Below are positions 1 to 10,296 of a stretch of 26,221 bases of DNA, one piece after another; within the stretch, counting starts at the first letter, position 1, and each line of letters starts with the position of its first letter. The position numbers and the translations under genes were made by a program. The notes under the pieces were generated by a model, which made no database searches, was not told the DNA's origin, and saw nothing but the letters and a program-made list of their open reading frames with translations. This DNA comes from Actinobacteria bacterium UBA4719 (GTDB lineage: Bacteria > Actinomycetota > Actinomycetes > Actinomycetales > Dermatophilaceae): NCBI GenBank assembly GCA_002404345.1, contig DHJN01000224.1:1-26221 (forward strand). Reading direction: 5' to 3'.

Positions 1-62
1 CCGATATCCAGGGCCGCGACCCGGGCGATAATCTCCTGTTCGTCCTGCAACTTTTCCAACAC
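1..62 (-). CDS. IS110-like transposase, N-terminal fragment (continues past left edge)
   Basis: Reading leftward from a GTG at 62-60 gives about 20 codons that run off the window. They end in ARVAALDIG. This resembles the N-terminus of IS110-family transposases, where a conserved Asp in a (A/G)LDxxK context is the first acidic residue of the DEDD (RuvC-like) catalytic domain. A purine-rich ribosome binding site (AAGGGGAAG) lies about 6 nt upstream of the GTG. Only the start is visible, so whether the transposase is intact cannot be judged. Identification rests on one short motif, the start context and the long noncoding stretch upstream, which is typical of IS110 elements. Confidence 0.5.
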   Translation of the reverse strand, partial: MLEKLQDEQEIIARVAALDI

Positions 63-404
63 GAACTTCCCCTTCCTCGCGGTGTTCAGTAACCGAAAGT
101 GGTTGCCCGCAGGAGCTACAGGGACGGTAACGAAGCTGACTCGCGTGCTCGAAGCAACACTGAAGGGCCCACAAACGCAGCTCCCGGTGCCCGACTAGGG
201 AACGGCCTCACGAACCAAGGGTTGACGACATCGGCGGGCAACCACAACCCCATTTTCAGCCCGGAACGGGCGGCCCGGAAGGGGCAACGGGGACTAGGGA
301 CCGTGCAGCCCGCGGGCACCCAAACCTAGGAACCGTGCAGCCCGCATTTTGGAACCCACCGACTCGGGCGAGCAGGATCCCGAGGTCTGTGCCCCACTCG
401 GCGA
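63..404. other. Noncoding stretch: probable IS110 noncoding end and short repeats
   Basis: No convincing gene is present in these 342 bases. The part nearest the transposase start should be the noncoding end of the element. It carries a perfect 12-bp inverted repeat (99-110 GTGGTTGCCCGC and 234-245). Further right, CCGTGCAGCCCGC occurs twice (301-313 and 333-345), each preceded by a CTAGG-containing motif (CTAGGGA at 294-300, CCTAGG at 325-330). IS110 elements are known to encode a bridge RNA in a noncoding end. Whether one lies here cannot be decided by eye, and the outer boundary of the element is not identified. Confidence 0.4.
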
Positions 405-480
405 CACCATCCCTAGGTTTGGCGGGTCTCACCGGCACCGTCCCTAGGTTTGGCGGGTCTGACCGACAGCATCCCTAGCT
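405..480. repeat. 31-bp tandem repeat ending on the asd stop codon
   Basis: Units at 405-435 and 436-466 share the core TCCCTAGGTTTGGCGGGTCT. A third, truncated copy starts at 467 and reaches CCCTAG at 473-478. The TAG stop of asd (read leftward, 477-475) lies inside the CCTAG core of this third copy. The two full units differ at only a few positions, so the duplication looks recent. Confidence 0.85.
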
Positions 481-1545
481 CGTGAACTCCTTGGCCAGCA
501 GCTCGGCGATCTGGGCGGTGTTGAGGGCCGCACCCTTGCGCAGGTTGTCACCACAGACGAACAGGTCGATGGTGTTGGGGAAGTCCAGCGCCTGACGGAT
601 ACGTCCAACGAAGGTCGGATCGGACCCGACGACATCGGCAGGGGTTGGCCACTCGCCGGCGGCAGGGTCGTCCAGGACCACGACGGACGGCGCCTCGATC
701 AGTGCCTGACGAGCGGCATCGGCGGTCAGCGGCTTCTCGAAGACGGCATGCACCGCGAGCGAGTGGGTCGTGATGACCGGCACTCGCACGCAGGTCGCCG
801 AGACCTTGAGGTCGGGGATGGCCAGGATCTTGCGGGACTCGTTGCGGACCTTGAGCTCCTCCGAGCTCCAGCCGCCGTCCTGGAGCGAGCCTGCCCATGG
901 CACCACGTTGAGAGCCAGCGGCGCGGGGAACGGGGAGTCCTCGCCGAGCTTGTCGCTGACTGCGGCGCGCACATCGCCCGCGTGCTGGCCGGCCTCGCGG
1001 TTGCCGGAGAGCACGGCGATCTCGTCATAAAGACGGTCGATGCCGGGTTTGCCCGCGCCCGAGGCGGCCTGGTAGGAGGCCACGACGAGCTCCTTGAGAC
1101 CCCACCCGGCATGGAGGGCACCGAGCGCGTCCATCATGGTCAGTGTCGTGCAGTTGGGGTTGCTGACGATGCCCTTGGGGCGGTTGCGAACCTGGGCGGG
1201 GTTGACTTCGGGCACCACCAGCGGCACCTCGGGGTCCATCCGGAAGGCACTGGAGTTATCGACCACGACAGCCCCGCGCGACACCGCGATCGGGGCCCAC
1301 ATCGCCGAGATCTCGTCGGGCACGTCGAACATCGCGACGTCGACGCCGTCGAAGACCTCGGGGGCCAGCGCCTGGACCACGACGTCCTCGCCCCGGACCG
1401 TGAGGACCTTGCCGGCAGAACTCGCGGAGGCGACGAGGCGGATCTCGCCCCAGACGTTCTCGCGCTGGCTCAGGATGCTGAGCATGACGGTGCCGACGGC
1501 GCCGGTCGCGCCTACGACGGCCAAGGTGGGTTTGCGAGCGCTCAT
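475..1545 (-). CDS. asd: Aspartate-semialdehyde dehydrogenase
   Basis: This cytoplasmic enzyme reduces L-aspartyl-4-phosphate to L-aspartate-4-semialdehyde with NADPH. It is the second step towards lysine, threonine, methionine and diaminopimelate for peptidoglycan. The 356-aa product has the usual family length. The NADP-binding GATGAVG is at residues 12-18, the active-site Cys132 lies in SNPNCTT, and substrate-binding stretches DNSSAFR (96-102) and ASGAGKPG follow. The ATG at 1545 has GGAGG about 8 nt upstream. It overlaps the lysC stop by 4 nt (ATGA), so the two are almost certainly translationally coupled. Its TAG stop lies inside a copy of a 31-bp tandem repeat. Confidence 0.97.
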   Translation of the reverse strand: MSARKPTLAVVGATGAVGTVMLSILSQRENVWGEIRLVASASSAGKVLTVRGEDVVVQALAPEVFDGVDVAMFDVPDEISAMWAPIAVSRGAVVVDNSSAFRMDPEVPLVVPEVNPAQVRNRPKGIVSNPNCTTLTMMDALGALHAGWGLKELVVASYQAASGAGKPGIDRLYDEIAVLSGNREAGQHAGDVRAAVSDKLGEDSPFPAPLALNVVPWAGSLQDGGWSSEELKVRNESRKILAIPDLKVSATCVRVPVITTHSLAVHAVFEKPLTADAARQALIEAPSVVVLDDPAAGEWPTPADVVGSDPTFVGRIRQALDFPNTIDLFVCGDNLRKGAALNTAQIAELLAKEFTS

Positions 1546-2063
1546 CGTCCGGTACCTCCGTAGACCACGGCCTCGCCATCGGCAGAGTCAAGGCCAAACG
1601 CGGTGTGCACAGAGCGCACGGCGTCGTCGAGCTGGTCGTCCCGGGTGATGACCGAGACGCGGATCTCCGAGGTGGAGATCATCTCAATGTTGACTCCCGC
1701 ATCGGCGAGGGCCTTGAAGAACGTGGCGGAGACGCCAGGGTGCGCGCGCATGCCGGCACCGACGAGCGAGAGCTTGCCGATGTGGTCGTCATACAGAATC
1801 GAAGCGAAACCCACCGAGGACTGGATGCGCTTGAGCGCCTGGACGCCGACCTGGCCGTCGGTCTTGGGCAGCGTAAAGGAGATGTCCGTCAGACCGGTCT
1901 CCACGGCGGAGACGTTCTGGACGATCATGTCGATGTTGATCTCGGCGACGGCGCAGGCCTGGAAGATCTCGGCCGCCTTGCCGGGGTGATCCGGCACGCC
2001 GACGACGGTGATCTTGGCTTCGCTGCGGTCGTGCGCGACGCCGGCAATGATCGGGGCTTCCAC
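1542..2063 (-). CDS. lysC: Aspartate kinase beta subunit (internal start within lysC)
   Basis: In Corynebacterium glutamicum and relatives, lysC also encodes a separate ACT-domain beta subunit from an in-frame internal start, giving an alpha2-beta2 enzyme. Here an in-frame GTG at 2063 is preceded at 4-5 nt by the strong Shine-Dalgarno AAAAAGGAGA (2077-2068). The product is 173 aa, starts just before the ACT domains ([16 protein letters not shown]) and matches the known beta subunit (about 172 aa). The ribosome binding site is as good as those of neighbouring genes. Production of the beta chain is inferred from this and from the family. Confidence 0.7.
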   Translation of the reverse strand: MEAPIIAGVAHDRSEAKITVVGVPDHPGKAAEIFQACAVAEINIDMIVQNVSAVETGLTDISFTLPKTDGQVGVQALKRIQSSVGFASILYDDHIGKLSLVGAGMRAHPGVSATFFKALADAGVNIEMISTSEIRVSVITRDDQLDDAVRSVHTAFGLDSADGEAVVYGGTGR

Positions 2064-2819
2064 ACTGTCTCCTTTTTCGCGTGCAGATTGGGTGACGATC
2101 AGGGTGCCCTCGCGGTAGGAGAACGAGGACCGCACATGGATCGGCATGTCGAACCGCCGGGCGTACTCGACGCATCTCAGATGCAGGATCTTTGCCCCGC
2201 AGGCGGCCAGCTCCAACATCTCCTCGTTGGAGAGCCGGGCGATCTTTCGGGCGTTGGGGACGATCCTCGGATCGGCGGTGAAGACGCCATCGACGTCGGT
2301 GTAGATCTCGCAGACATCTGCGTGAAGTGCAGCAGCGAGGGCCACCGCGGTCGTGTCCGAGCCACCCCGGCCCAGCGTCGTGATGTCCTTGCTGTCCGCG
2401 CTGACGCCCTGGAAGCCGGCCACGATCGCGATGTCACCGTTGTCCAGCGCGCCCCTGATCCGCCCCGGCGTGACGTCGATGATGCGCGCCTTGCCATGCG
2501 CGGAGTCGGTGATGACCCCGGCCTGGGATCCGGTGAACGACCGTGCGGTGTGTCCAAGGTTGGCGATCGCCATGGCCACCAGAGCCATCGACATACGCTC
2601 GCCTGCGGTCAACAGCATGTCCATCTCGCGGGCGGGCGGCAACGGGCTCACCTGTTGAGCCAGATCGAGCAGCTGGTCGGTCGTGTCGCCCATGGCGGAG
2701 ACCACGACGCAGACCTCGTTGCCCGCCTTGCGTGTCTCGACGATCCGCCGAGCAACGCGCTTGATGCTGTCGGCGTCAGTCAGCGAAGACCCACCGTACT
2801 TCTGGACGACCAGGCTCAC
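1542..2819 (-). CDS. lysC: Aspartate kinase, alpha subunit (with internal beta start)
   Basis: It phosphorylates L-aspartate, the committed step of the aspartate family pathway. The chosen GTG at 2819 gives 425 aa, matching actinobacterial aspartokinases (about 421 aa). It begins [13 protein letters not shown] with the family KYGGSS motif, and a GGAG lies 6 nt upstream. The reading frame is open much further upstream, but that part is only antisense to prfC. The N-terminal amino-acid-kinase domain is followed by two ACT domains (HPGKAAEIF and HPGVSATFF regions), the site of lysine/threonine feedback in this family. The stop overlaps the asd start by 4 nt. A candidate operator-like repeat lies upstream at 2916-2956. 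Confidence 0.96.
   Translation of the reverse strand: MSLVVQKYGGSSLTDADSIKRVARRIVETRKAGNEVCVVVSAMGDTTDQLLDLAQQVSPLPPAREMDMLLTAGERMSMALVAMAIANLGHTARSFTGSQAGVITDSAHGKARIIDVTPGRIRGALDNGDIAIVAGFQGVSADSKDITTLGRGGSDTTAVALAAALHADVCEIYTDVDGVFTADPRIVPNARKIARLSNEEMLELAACGAKILHLRCVEYARRFDMPIHVRSSFSYREGTLIVTQSAREKGDSVEAPIIAGVAHDRSEAKITVVGVPDHPGKAAEIFQACAVAEINIDMIVQNVSAVETGLTDISFTLPKTDGQVGVQALKRIQSSVGFASILYDDHIGKLSLVGAGMRAHPGVSATFFKALADAGVNIEMISTSEIRVSVITRDDQLDDAVRSVHTAFGLDSADGEAVVYGGTGR
2069..2077 (-). promoter_or_regulatory. Internal ribosome binding site for the LysC beta subunit
   Basis: Read on the minus strand this is AAAAAGGAG, ending about 5 nt before an in-frame GTG (2063-2061) inside lysC. It is the feature that marks the beta-subunit start. 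Confidence 0.65.
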
Positions 2820-2915
2820 ATGAGGCTCCGGGTTGAGGTGGGCGGCGGAAGGGGCCAGTTTACGGGTGCTCGCCAACCCGAACGGATCGGCCGTATGCCG
2901 AGACGTCTCCTTACG

Positions 2916-2956
2916 CACGAATCTGAGTGTGAACCACGAATCTGCGCGTGAATCAC
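2916..2956. repeat. 19-bp tandem repeat at the prfC stop / lysC upstream region
   Basis: Two adjacent 19-bp units (2916-2934 and 2935-2953) read CACGAATCTG followed by AGTGTGAAC or CGCGTGAAT, with a trailing CAC. The right end overlaps the prfC stop (2953-2955). The repeat lies about 100 nt upstream of the lysC start, between two genes read in the same direction. It could be a simple duplication or a paired operator for lysC-asd. Nothing in the sequence separates these. Confidence 0.7.
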
Positions 2957-4569
2957 ATGGAGACCACGAGCGGGGCCAGCAGAATGTCTGCCAGGCCGCG
3001 CTCCACGGACTGCAACCGCCACCGGTCGCTGAAGACGGCCAGCAGCACGCCGTCGCTGCGCGAGAGCACCTCGACCGCACGCTGCCCGCGCAGTCGGTCC
3101 CTGCCGTCGGCGTCGGTGCGTCGGGCCAGGGAGTACCCCAGCCGGTCGAGCGATATCGGCGAGTTGAACTCACCCGCCATCCGGTGCTCGGCGACCTCGA
3201 ACTGCATGGGACCGACCGCGGCCAGGACCGGCGCCTGGTCACCTCGCAGGTCCGAACGCAGCACCTGTACGACGCCCTCGTGGTCAAGCTGTTCGATACC
3301 GCGCCGGAACTGCTTGTAACGGCTGGAGTCCTTGGCCCGCGCCACGGCGAAGTGCTCGGGTGAGAAGGAGGGGATCGGCGGGAAGGTGACCGGCCGCTCG
3401 ACGTAGAGCGTGTCACCCACCCGCAGGGCGTTCGCGTTGACCAGACCGACGACGTCGCCGGGAAAGGCCCGGTCGATGCTCGTGCGCTCGCGTCCCATGA
3501 CCTGCTGGGCGTACTTCGTGGCGAACGGGCGGTTGGTCCCGGAGTGGGTGACGACCATGCCGCGCTCGAAGGTGCCCGAGCAGACGCGCACGAACGCAAG
3601 GCGGTCACGGTGGGCGACATCCATGCCTGCCTGCACCTTGAAGACGAAAGCGCTGAAAGGAGAGTCGATCTCACGCGGACGGCCGTCGGCGTCGGGCCGG
3701 GCGCCCGGAGCCGGCGCCAGGTCGACCAGGGTGTCGAGCAGAAACCTGACACCGAAGTTGAGGACGGCCGAGCCGAACATCACCGGGGTACTCGTGGCCG
3801 CCAGGAACCCCTCGGGATCGTGACCGGCGCCGGTGGCCACGATCAGGTCGCTCTCCTCGACAGCCCGCAGCCAGGCCCCACCCTCGAGGCCTTCGGCTTC
3901 CTCGGCGCTGAGGTGATCCTCGGGAGCCACGGTTGCGCCCCCGTCGGTTCGGGTGAACTTGAGGTAGTCCCCCGTCGCCATGTCCAGCACACCACGGAAG
4001 TCACCGGCGACGCCCACGGGCCAGTTCAGCGGAGCGGGCTGCAACCCCGTCCGCTCGTGGATCTCATCCATCAGGTCGAGGGCTTCCTTGCCCGGGCGGT
4101 CCCACTTGTTGATGACCGTGATGATCGGGATGTTGCGGTGCTTGCAGACCTCGAAGAGCTTCATGGTCTGGACCTCGAGGCCCTTGGCGGCGTCCACGAG
4201 CATGACGGCCGCATCGACCGCGGACAGCACCCGGTAGGTGTCCTCGGAGAAGTCGGCGTGCCCCGGGGTGTCGACCAGATTGATCACCGCGTCGCGATAG
4301 GTGAACTGCAGCGCCGCCGACGTGATCGAGATGCCGCGCTCGCGTTCGATGTCCATCCAGTCCGACACCGTGCCGCCGCGACCGTCCTTGCCATGCACCG
4401 CTCCGGCCCGGTTCAGGACCTTGGCATGCAGGGCGAGCGCCTCCGTGATGGTCGACTTGCCTGCGTCAGGGTGACTGATGACCGCGAATGACCGGCGCCG
4501 CCTGGCCTGTCCAACCGACTCGGGAACTACCGTGCGCCCCGTCGCCGGAACTGTGCTCGTCGTGCTCAT
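2953..4569 (-). CDS. prfC: Peptide chain release factor 3
   Basis: RF3 is a translational GTPase that removes RF1/RF2 from the ribosome after termination. The 538-aa product has the family length. GTPase motifs are intact: G1 SHPDAGKST (32-40), switch region [13 protein letters not shown] (100-104) and NKWD (154-157). The elongation-factor-like domain II and the RF3 C-terminal region (ending with a [12 protein letters not shown] stretch) follow. The ATG at 4569 has AGGA about 6 nt upstream. It is divergent from the ABC transporter operon across 220 nt. Downstream, 133 nt separate it from lysC. Confidence 0.96.
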   Translation of the reverse strand: MSTTSTVPATGRTVVPESVGQARRRRSFAVISHPDAGKSTITEALALHAKVLNRAGAVHGKDGRGGTVSDWMDIERERGISITSAALQFTYRDAVINLVDTPGHADFSEDTYRVLSAVDAAVMLVDAAKGLEVQTMKLFEVCKHRNIPIITVINKWDRPGKEALDLMDEIHERTGLQPAPLNWPVGVAGDFRGVLDMATGDYLKFTRTDGGATVAPEDHLSAEEAEGLEGGAWLRAVEESDLIVATGAGHDPEGFLAATSTPVMFGSAVLNFGVRFLLDTLVDLAPAPGARPDADGRPREIDSPFSAFVFKVQAGMDVAHRDRLAFVRVCSGTFERGMVVTHSGTNRPFATKYAQQVMGRERTSIDRAFPGDVVGLVNANALRVGDTLYVERPVTFPPIPSFSPEHFAVARAKDSSRYKQFRRGIEQLDHEGVVQVLRSDLRGDQAPVLAAVGPMQFEVAEHRMAGEFNSPISLDRLGYSLARRTDADGRDRLRGQRAVEVLSRSDGVLLAVFSDRWRLQSVERGLADILLAPLVVSM

Positions 4570-4714
4570 CGGGTCCTACCGTGCCGCCGTCCCACCTGGG
4601 ACCACCTCGCTGCGTTGCCTCGTCCGACCGCCACGCGGCGGTCACCTCATCCTACGTGTCCAGTCCGTGGCCCCCGACGTCCGACGACAGGACCCCGCCG
4701 ATACGGTTGTGCCG

Positions 4715-4754
4715 CAACGTTTTCGACGCCTTACGCCACAACGTTATTCGACGC
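4715..4754. repeat. Direct repeat upstream of the ABC transporter operon
   Basis: CAACGTTTTCGACGC (4715-4729) recurs as CAACGTTATTCGACGC (4739-4754), 24 bp apart, about 35-75 nt before the ABC ATPase start in the gap shared with divergent prfC. Each copy contains the palindrome AACGTT. The spacing and location fit a regulator-binding pair, but short duplications are frequent in this window. A weak promoter-like TTTCGA, 17-nt spacer, TTATTC overlaps it. Confidence 0.45.
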
Positions 4755-4789
4755 TTCGGCACCTGCCGACGTGATGAGGGGGCCGGGCC

Positions 4790-5721
<932 letters not shown>

Positions 5722-5725
<4 letters not shown>

Positions 5726-6939
5726 GTCTGCACGGAATCAGGACGATCGCTGTCCTGGAGCTGAGACAGCGGATGCGGACGTCGCGCTGGCCCGTCGTCC
5801 TCGGCATCTGGTTCCTGATCATCGGTGCCGTCGCGGGGCTCACCTGGTGGGCCGTGCACGACCAAGCCGGCGACCGCGGCACGACGCTGTATGACGTCGT
5901 GCTCTTCTTCGTGCTCGGACTTGGCATGTTGGTGGTCCCATCGCTGACGGCCACCTCCATCAACGGCGATCGGGAGCAGGGCGTGCTGGCCACGCTGCAG
6001 ACCACACTGCTGACCTCGGCGGACATCGTGGTCGGCAAGCTCCTTGCGGCGTGGGCGATCTCGCTCGCGTTCCTGCTCGCCGCCTCACCGTTCCTGGTAT
6101 GGGCCTGGATCGCCGGCGGGGTCGAGGTCGGCCGGATGCTGCTGGCAGTGACCGTGCTCGCCTTCGTCCTGGCCGTGATCTGCGCCCTGGGGCTGATGTT
6201 CTCCGCGCTCACCGCGCGGACGATCTCATCAGCGGTCCTGACCTACCTGTCGGTGGCCGCCTTCACCTTCGGCACCGTGATCGCGTTCCTCATCTCGATG
6301 CCGATCATGGCGACCCAGCAAAGCGTGCGCGTCAAGGTCGTCTCGGACGCGTTTTACCAACAGACCCAGCCGGGCATCGCCTCACAGACCCAGCCGGGCA
6401 TCCCCTCACAGACCCAGCCGGCCATCCCCGAGGGCAAGCTCAGCGCCGAGCCGACGGCAGCGGACTGTGTGTACGTCAACCGGGACCAGACGATCTTGCA
6501 CACCGAGCGCACCTGGTGGCTGCTGGCGCTCAACCCGTTCGTCGTCGTCGCCGATGCCGCCCCGTCACACAAACCGTTGAAGTACCTCGGTTTCGAGCCG
6601 CTGCAGATGATCAGCGACGGCGCCAGGACAGCGCGGATGGGCACCACGCCGGATTCACTCAATGAGTGCTGGCCCGAGACCCAGCCGACCGCGGTCGTGG
6701 CCGGCAGGTCGGCACCGCTGCAGGACCAGCAGCTGCAGGACCAGAAACAGCAGGACCAGCAAGTCCAGCAGGAACAACTGGTCCAGAACATCCAGAGAGA
6801 ACGCCTCAACAAGGTGCCCGCGGTCTGGCCCTACGGTTTCGGGTTCCTCGGTCTCATCGGAGCCGGCACGATCTGGGTAGCGGTGCGCCGACTACGCACC
6901 CCGATCCGCAGACTGCCCCGCGGCACCCGCATCGCCTGA
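5722..6939 (+). CDS. ABC-2 type transporter permease with Gln-rich external loop
   Basis: A 405-aa integral membrane protein with about six predicted segments (roughly 24-44, 60-78, 108-131, 140-163, 170-193, 370-390). The NGDREQGVLATLQTT stretch (81-95) is typical of ABC-2 permeases. Start is the GTG at 5722, overlapping the ATPase stop (GTGA), with GGAGG upstream. Between the fifth and sixth segments lies a large, probably extracytoplasmic, region of about 175 residues. It has three near-identical octapeptides (QTQPGIAS type, 214-237) and a later Gln/Asp-rich stretch (LQDQQLQDQKQQDQ) that could form a coiled coil. The substrate is not apparent. Confidence 0.9.
6361..6432 (+). repeat. Three 24-bp in-frame tandem repeats in the ABC permease gene
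   Basis: Units at 6361-6384, 6385-6408 and 6409-6432 begin CAGACCCAGCCGG and encode QTQPGIAS, QTQPGIPS and QTQPAIPE. The unit is a multiple of three, so copy-number changes would lengthen or shorten an external loop without breaking the frame. Confidence 0.85.
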
Positions 6940-6996
6940 CCTGCACCCAGCCGAACAGTCCAGACCGCCGAACAGTCCAGACCTCAGCGGTGCAGG
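6940..6996. repeat. Inverted repeat enclosing a 17-bp tandem duplication
   Basis: CCTGCACC (6940-6947) is the exact reverse complement of GGTGCAGG (6989-6996). Between them CCGAACAGTCCAGAC occurs twice with period 17 (6951-6967 and 6968-6984). The element fills the gap between the convergent ABC permease and DUF5063 genes, starting right at the permease stop. It may act as a weak bidirectional terminator, but the 41-nt loop and lack of a T-tract make that uncertain. Confidence 0.6.
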
Positions 6997-6999
6997 CCG

Positions 7000-7554
7000 T
7001 CAGGGGTGCAGGGCGTCGAACTCTGCCTCGGCAACGGCGTCAGCGTCGGCGTCGAGCCGGATGTGGCCGAGCACCGCCTGCAGGACCCGCAAGGCCCGCG
7101 TGGCGCTGTCACCCCAGGACGACAGGTAGCTGAACTGCCACCACCACAGGGCCTCGCTGACCCGTCCGCCCTCGAAGTGCTGCAAGCCGTGGGTCAGCGC
7201 GGCGGCCACTTCGGCAAGATCGTTCGACAAGGAGCCCCTGGCCACCTCGGCACTCACCAGAGGGTCGACGACGTGGACGTACTCGTCCAGACCTTCGAAC
7301 AGGCTGACCAGGCCCTGACGCACGGGGTCGACGTCGACGTCGGGCCCGGGGTCGGCCTCAAAACGCTCATCGGGCACCACGTCGGTGATGGCGCCAAGGC
7401 GGGCGCCAGCGACCAGGACCTGCGAAACCGCAAGCAGCAGAACAGGAATGGCGGTATCGGGCGAGGCGCCGGAGGCAACCTCGGCGACCGCAGTCAGATA
7501 GGCGCGGGCGTCGCGCGCAGAGTCCTCGCCCAAGTTCGTCAGCTCATCAGACAT
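7000..7554 (-). CDS. DUF5063 domain-containing protein
   Basis: A 184-aa, acidic, soluble protein of unknown function. It matches the DUF5063 family usually found directly downstream of recR in actinobacteria. The most recognisable stretch is [21 protein letters not shown] near residues 140-160. The ATG at 7554 is preferred over a more upstream start because GGAGGAGAG lies about 6 nt before it and it fits the usual MSDE-like beginning. The first 8 nt overlap the recR 3' end, implying translational coupling. The link with recR suggests a DNA repair or replication context, but no activity can be assigned. Confidence 0.8.
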   Translation of the reverse strand: MSDELTNLGEDSARDARAYLTAVAEVASGASPDTAIPVLLLAVSQVLVAGARLGAITDVVPDERFEADPGPDVDVDPVRQGLVSLFEGLDEYVHVVDPLVSAEVARGSLSNDLAEVAAALTHGLQHFEGGRVSEALWWWQFSYLSSWGDSATRALRVLQAVLGHIRLDADADAVAEAEFDALHP

Positions 7555-8146
7555 CGAGCACTCTCCTCCCCTCGAAGGCCCGACCAAGGGTGACCTCGTC
7601 GGCGTACTCCAAGTCTCCTCCGACCGGCAGCCCGGACGCCAGTCTGGTGACCTTCAGATCCATCGGGCGCAGCAGACGGGCCAGATAGGTCGCCGTTGCC
7701 TCGCCCTCGAGGTTGGGGTCGGTCGCGATGATGACCTCGCTGACATCGCCATCGGCCAGCCGGATCAACAGCTCCTTGATCCGCAGGTCGTCCGGCCCCA
7801 CGCCCTCGATCGGGCTGATCGCCCCGCCGAGCACGTGGTACCGCCCACGGAACTCGCGCGTCCGCTCGACGGCCACGACGTCCTTGGGCTCCTCGACGAC
7901 GCAGATGTAGGTCAGGTCGCGACGAGGGTCCAGGCAGATACGGCACTGCTCGGCCTCGGCGACATTGCCGCAGACGCTGCAGAAGCGGACCTTATCCTTG
8001 ACCTCCACCAGTGCGCTGACCAGTCGTCTCACATCGACCGCGTCAGCCTGCAGCAGATGGAACGCGATGCGCTGTGCGCTCTTGGGACCGACGCCGGGCA
8101 ACCGGCCGAGCTCGTCGATCAGGTCCTGGACCACGCCTTCATACAC
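7547..8146 (-). CDS. recR: Recombination mediator protein RecR
   Basis: RecR acts with RecF and RecO to load RecA at gapped DNA. The 199-aa product has the family length and order: helix-hairpin-helix ([14 protein letters not shown]), a zinc site with Cys56, 59, 68 and 71 (CSVCG and CRICLD), and a Toprim domain (about 79-174, with VVEEPKDV and [12 protein letters not shown]). The GTG at 8146 gives the conserved [18 protein letters not shown] beginning; an open frame extends further upstream but is not conserved in style. There is no clear Shine-Dalgarno. A TAGTCT lies 7 nt before the GTG, suggesting a leaderless mRNA. DUF5063 overlaps its 3' end. Confidence 0.95.
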   Translation of the reverse strand: MYEGVVQDLIDELGRLPGVGPKSAQRIAFHLLQADAVDVRRLVSALVEVKDKVRFCSVCGNVAEAEQCRICLDPRRDLTYICVVEEPKDVVAVERTREFRGRYHVLGGAISPIEGVGPDDLRIKELLIRLADGDVSEVIIATDPNLEGEATATYLARLLRPMDLKVTRLASGLPVGGDLEYADEVTLGRAFEGRRVLDV

Positions 8147-8153
8147 ACCCGTG

Positions 8154-8159
8154 AGACTA
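8154..8159 (-). promoter_or_regulatory. Candidate -10 element of leaderless recR
   Basis: TAGTCT on the minus strand ends 7 nt before the recR GTG, the spacing expected when transcription starts at the start codon. No good -35 is visible. The absence of a Shine-Dalgarno supports the call. Confidence 0.4.
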
Positions 8160-8265
8160 GTCCGAAAAAGAAAGTGACCGCGCGACCACAAACCTGACCG
8201 CGTACCTGCTGGGGACGAACCGCCCCGTAGGGAGGGACGGACCGCCAAGTCGGAAGCGGTCGCCG

Positions 8266-10257
8266 CTACGTGTTGAGCTCGCCGATCACGGTGCCTCCCA
8301 GGACGCGCGCGATGACCGGCTGGCCCACGGCTGCCTTCTCGATGTTCTCGTCGTCAGCGCTGACCAAGTCGTCGTCGGCAACCGATGAGGAGGAGCTCGT
8401 ATGCCGTGTGCTCGCCTCCTGGGCGACCGCTGCCCTCGCTCGCTGCATCGGCGTGCTGGACCGGTCCGGTGCGGCGGCAGGAGGAACCGGAGCGGGAGGA
8501 ACCGGAGCATGAGCAGCTGGCGACGGAGCCGACGATGCAGAAGCAGGTGGCGACGGAGGAGACGATGAGGGAGCAGGAGCGCGACTGGGTGGAACCCGCC
8601 GGGCTGCCTCTGCGGTCGGGATGCCCTCGACGACCGCTTCGACCCCCAGCACCTCGCTCAGTGCCTGACGCACCAGCTCGGCGTGCTGCCCTCGTCGGAA
8701 CGTCGTGGCGAGTCCCTCGGTCTGTATTCCGAGCAGCAGACGCTTGCCGTCGTAGTCCAGCACCTGGGTGTGCTCCGACAGAAAGGTCCAGGTGGTGCGA
8801 CGGATGGAAAAGATCTTGGCCAGGATGTCGGGCCAGGACCGGCGGATCGCATCCGTGTCCATGCCGCCGGGCACCAGCGCTGCACGACGTGGCTCAACCG
8901 GCGGCGGCTCGGCAGCGGGTGGCGCAACGGGCCGCACGAGCTGCGACTCAGCAGCCACCGCGCCGACGGACGCTGTCTCGTGTACCGGCGCACTCGCAGA
9001 AGGCGCTGCCGTCAATGGCGGCTGAGACACCTGAGGTCCTGGTGCGGGCGCGGCGACGGGCGCCACCCCTCGCGGTCCGGCAGGCGCTGAGGCGCCATTC
9101 ATCTCCAGGCGACGTTCGAGGCGGTCCAGGCGCGCGGCATACCCGCTCTCGCCGGAGGCGCCCGGCAGGAGGACCCGGGCGCAGATCAGCTCGAGCTGCA
9201 GTCGAGGCGCAGTGGCGCCGGTCATCTCGGTCAGGCCGGCGTTGACGATGTCCGCCGAGCGGGACAGCGCGCCGGGTCCAAATGCCCCGGACTGCTGACG
9301 TATCCGCTCGAGCTGGTCCTCGGGGGTACCGCGCAAGATGGAGGAGGCACCGTCCGGGACAGCGGCAACCACGATCAGGTCTCGCAGGCGTTCGAGCAGG
9401 TCCTCGACAAAGCGCCTGGGGTCATGGCCGGTCTCGATGACCTTGTCGATCTGGCGGAACACAGCGCCGCCGTCACCGGCCGCGAGTCCGTCAATCGTCG
9501 CGTCGAGCAGCTCGCCATCGGTGAACCCGAGCAGCGCAGCCGCACCCTCATAGGTCAGGCCTTCGTCGCCCGACCCGGCGATCAGCTGGTCGAGCACGGA
9601 CAACGAGTCTCGAACCGAGCCGCCTCCGGCACGAACGACGAACGAGAGGACACCGGGGGCGACCGCGACCTTTTCCGCAGTGCACAGCTCACCCAGGTAG
9701 TCCTGCAACCTCAGCGGGGGCACCAGCCGGAACGGATAGTGGTGGGTGCGCGAGCGGATCGTGCCGATGACCTTGTCGGGCTGGGTCGTGGCGAAGATGA
9801 ACTTCACGTGCTCAGGGGGCTCCTCGACGATCTTGAGCAGTGCATTAAAGCCCTGCGTCGTGACCATGTGGGCCTCGTCGATGATGTAGATCTTGTAGCG
9901 CGACTGCGCCGGCCCGTATGACGCCCGCTCGCGCAGGTCGCGCGCGTCCTCGACTCCTCCGTGGCTGGCCGCGTCGATCTCGATGACATCGACGCTGCCC
10001 GAGCCTCCACGAGCCAGCGCGATGCAGGAGTCGCACACCCCGCACGGGATCGGCGTCGGCCCCTGCTCGCAGTTCAGACAACGGGCCAGGATCCGGGCCG
10101 AAGTCGTCTTTCCACAGCCGCGAGGCCCGCTGAACAGATAGGCGTGGCTGACCCGACCGGTCCGCAGCGCCTGCATCAAGGGCTCGGTCACGTGGTCCTG
10201 GCCGATGACGTCGGCAAAGGACTCGGGCCGGTAACGGCGATACAACGCGGTGCTCAC
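8266..10257 (-). CDS. dnaX: DNA polymerase III subunit gamma/tau
   Basis: This is the clamp-loader ATPase subunit that opens the sliding clamp and holds the polymerase. The 663-aa product has Walker [10 protein letters not shown] (44-52), the zinc module with Cys63, 72, 75 and 78, Walker B IIDEAHM, and an SRT sensor 1 motif where SRC is usual. Domain III follows. An Ala/Pro/Ser-rich linker (about 385-480 and 550-620) surrounds a tau-like domain. No obvious slippery frameshift site for a shorter gamma form was seen. The start is GTG at 10257, with TAGATT 6 nt upstream and no clear Shine-Dalgarno, so it may be leaderless. recR lies 119 nt downstream on the same strand. Confidence 0.96.
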   Translation of the reverse strand: MSTALYRRYRPESFADVIGQDHVTEPLMQALRTGRVSHAYLFSGPRGCGKTTSARILARCLNCEQGPTPIPCGVCDSCIALARGGSGSVDVIEIDAASHGGVEDARDLRERASYGPAQSRYKIYIIDEAHMVTTQGFNALLKIVEEPPEHVKFIFATTQPDKVIGTIRSRTHHYPFRLVPPLRLQDYLGELCTAEKVAVAPGVLSFVVRAGGGSVRDSLSVLDQLIAGSGDEGLTYEGAAALLGFTDGELLDATIDGLAAGDGGAVFRQIDKVIETGHDPRRFVEDLLERLRDLIVVAAVPDGASSILRGTPEDQLERIRQQSGAFGPGALSRSADIVNAGLTEMTGATAPRLQLELICARVLLPGASGESGYAARLDRLERRLEMNGASAPAGPRGVAPVAAPAPGPQVSQPPLTAAPSASAPVHETASVGAVAAESQLVRPVAPPAAEPPPVEPRRAALVPGGMDTDAIRRSWPDILAKIFSIRRTTWTFLSEHTQVLDYDGKRLLLGIQTEGLATTFRRGQHAELVRQALSEVLGVEAVVEGIPTAEAARRVPPSRAPAPSSSPPSPPASASSAPSPAAHAPVPPAPVPPAAAPDRSSTPMQRARAAVAQEASTRHTSSSSSVADDDLVSADDENIEKAAVGQPVIARVLGGTVIGELNT

Positions 10258-10263
10258 GCGCCC

Positions 10264-10269
10264 AATCTA
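10264..10269 (-). promoter_or_regulatory. Candidate -10 element of leaderless dnaX
   Basis: TAGATT on the minus strand, followed by GGGCGC and then the dnaX GTG. The 6-nt gap fits transcription starting at or next to the start codon. No convincing -35 is seen. Confidence 0.4.
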
Positions 10270-10296
10270 GTCGGCTCGCCTGACTCCCTGCCCCCC

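Noticed and set aside
405..480. CRISPR array
   Set aside because: The units are contiguous 31-bp tandem repeats without unique spacers, and no cas gene is present.
748..1563. Long plus-strand open frame opposite asd
   Set aside because: It is antisense to a clearly conserved gene, has no family resemblance or ribosome binding site, and reflects high-GC codon bias. The same applies to the long plus-strand frames opposite lysC, prfC and the histidine kinase.
2820..3752. Open N-terminal extension of lysC to about 736 residues
   Set aside because: The extra part is the reverse frame of prfC; the GTG at 2819 gives the conserved N-terminus, family length and a ribosome binding site.
8266..10257. 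Programmed frameshift in dnaX
   Set aside because: No A/T-rich slippery heptamer with a downstream stop was seen; the tau form appears to be the only product.
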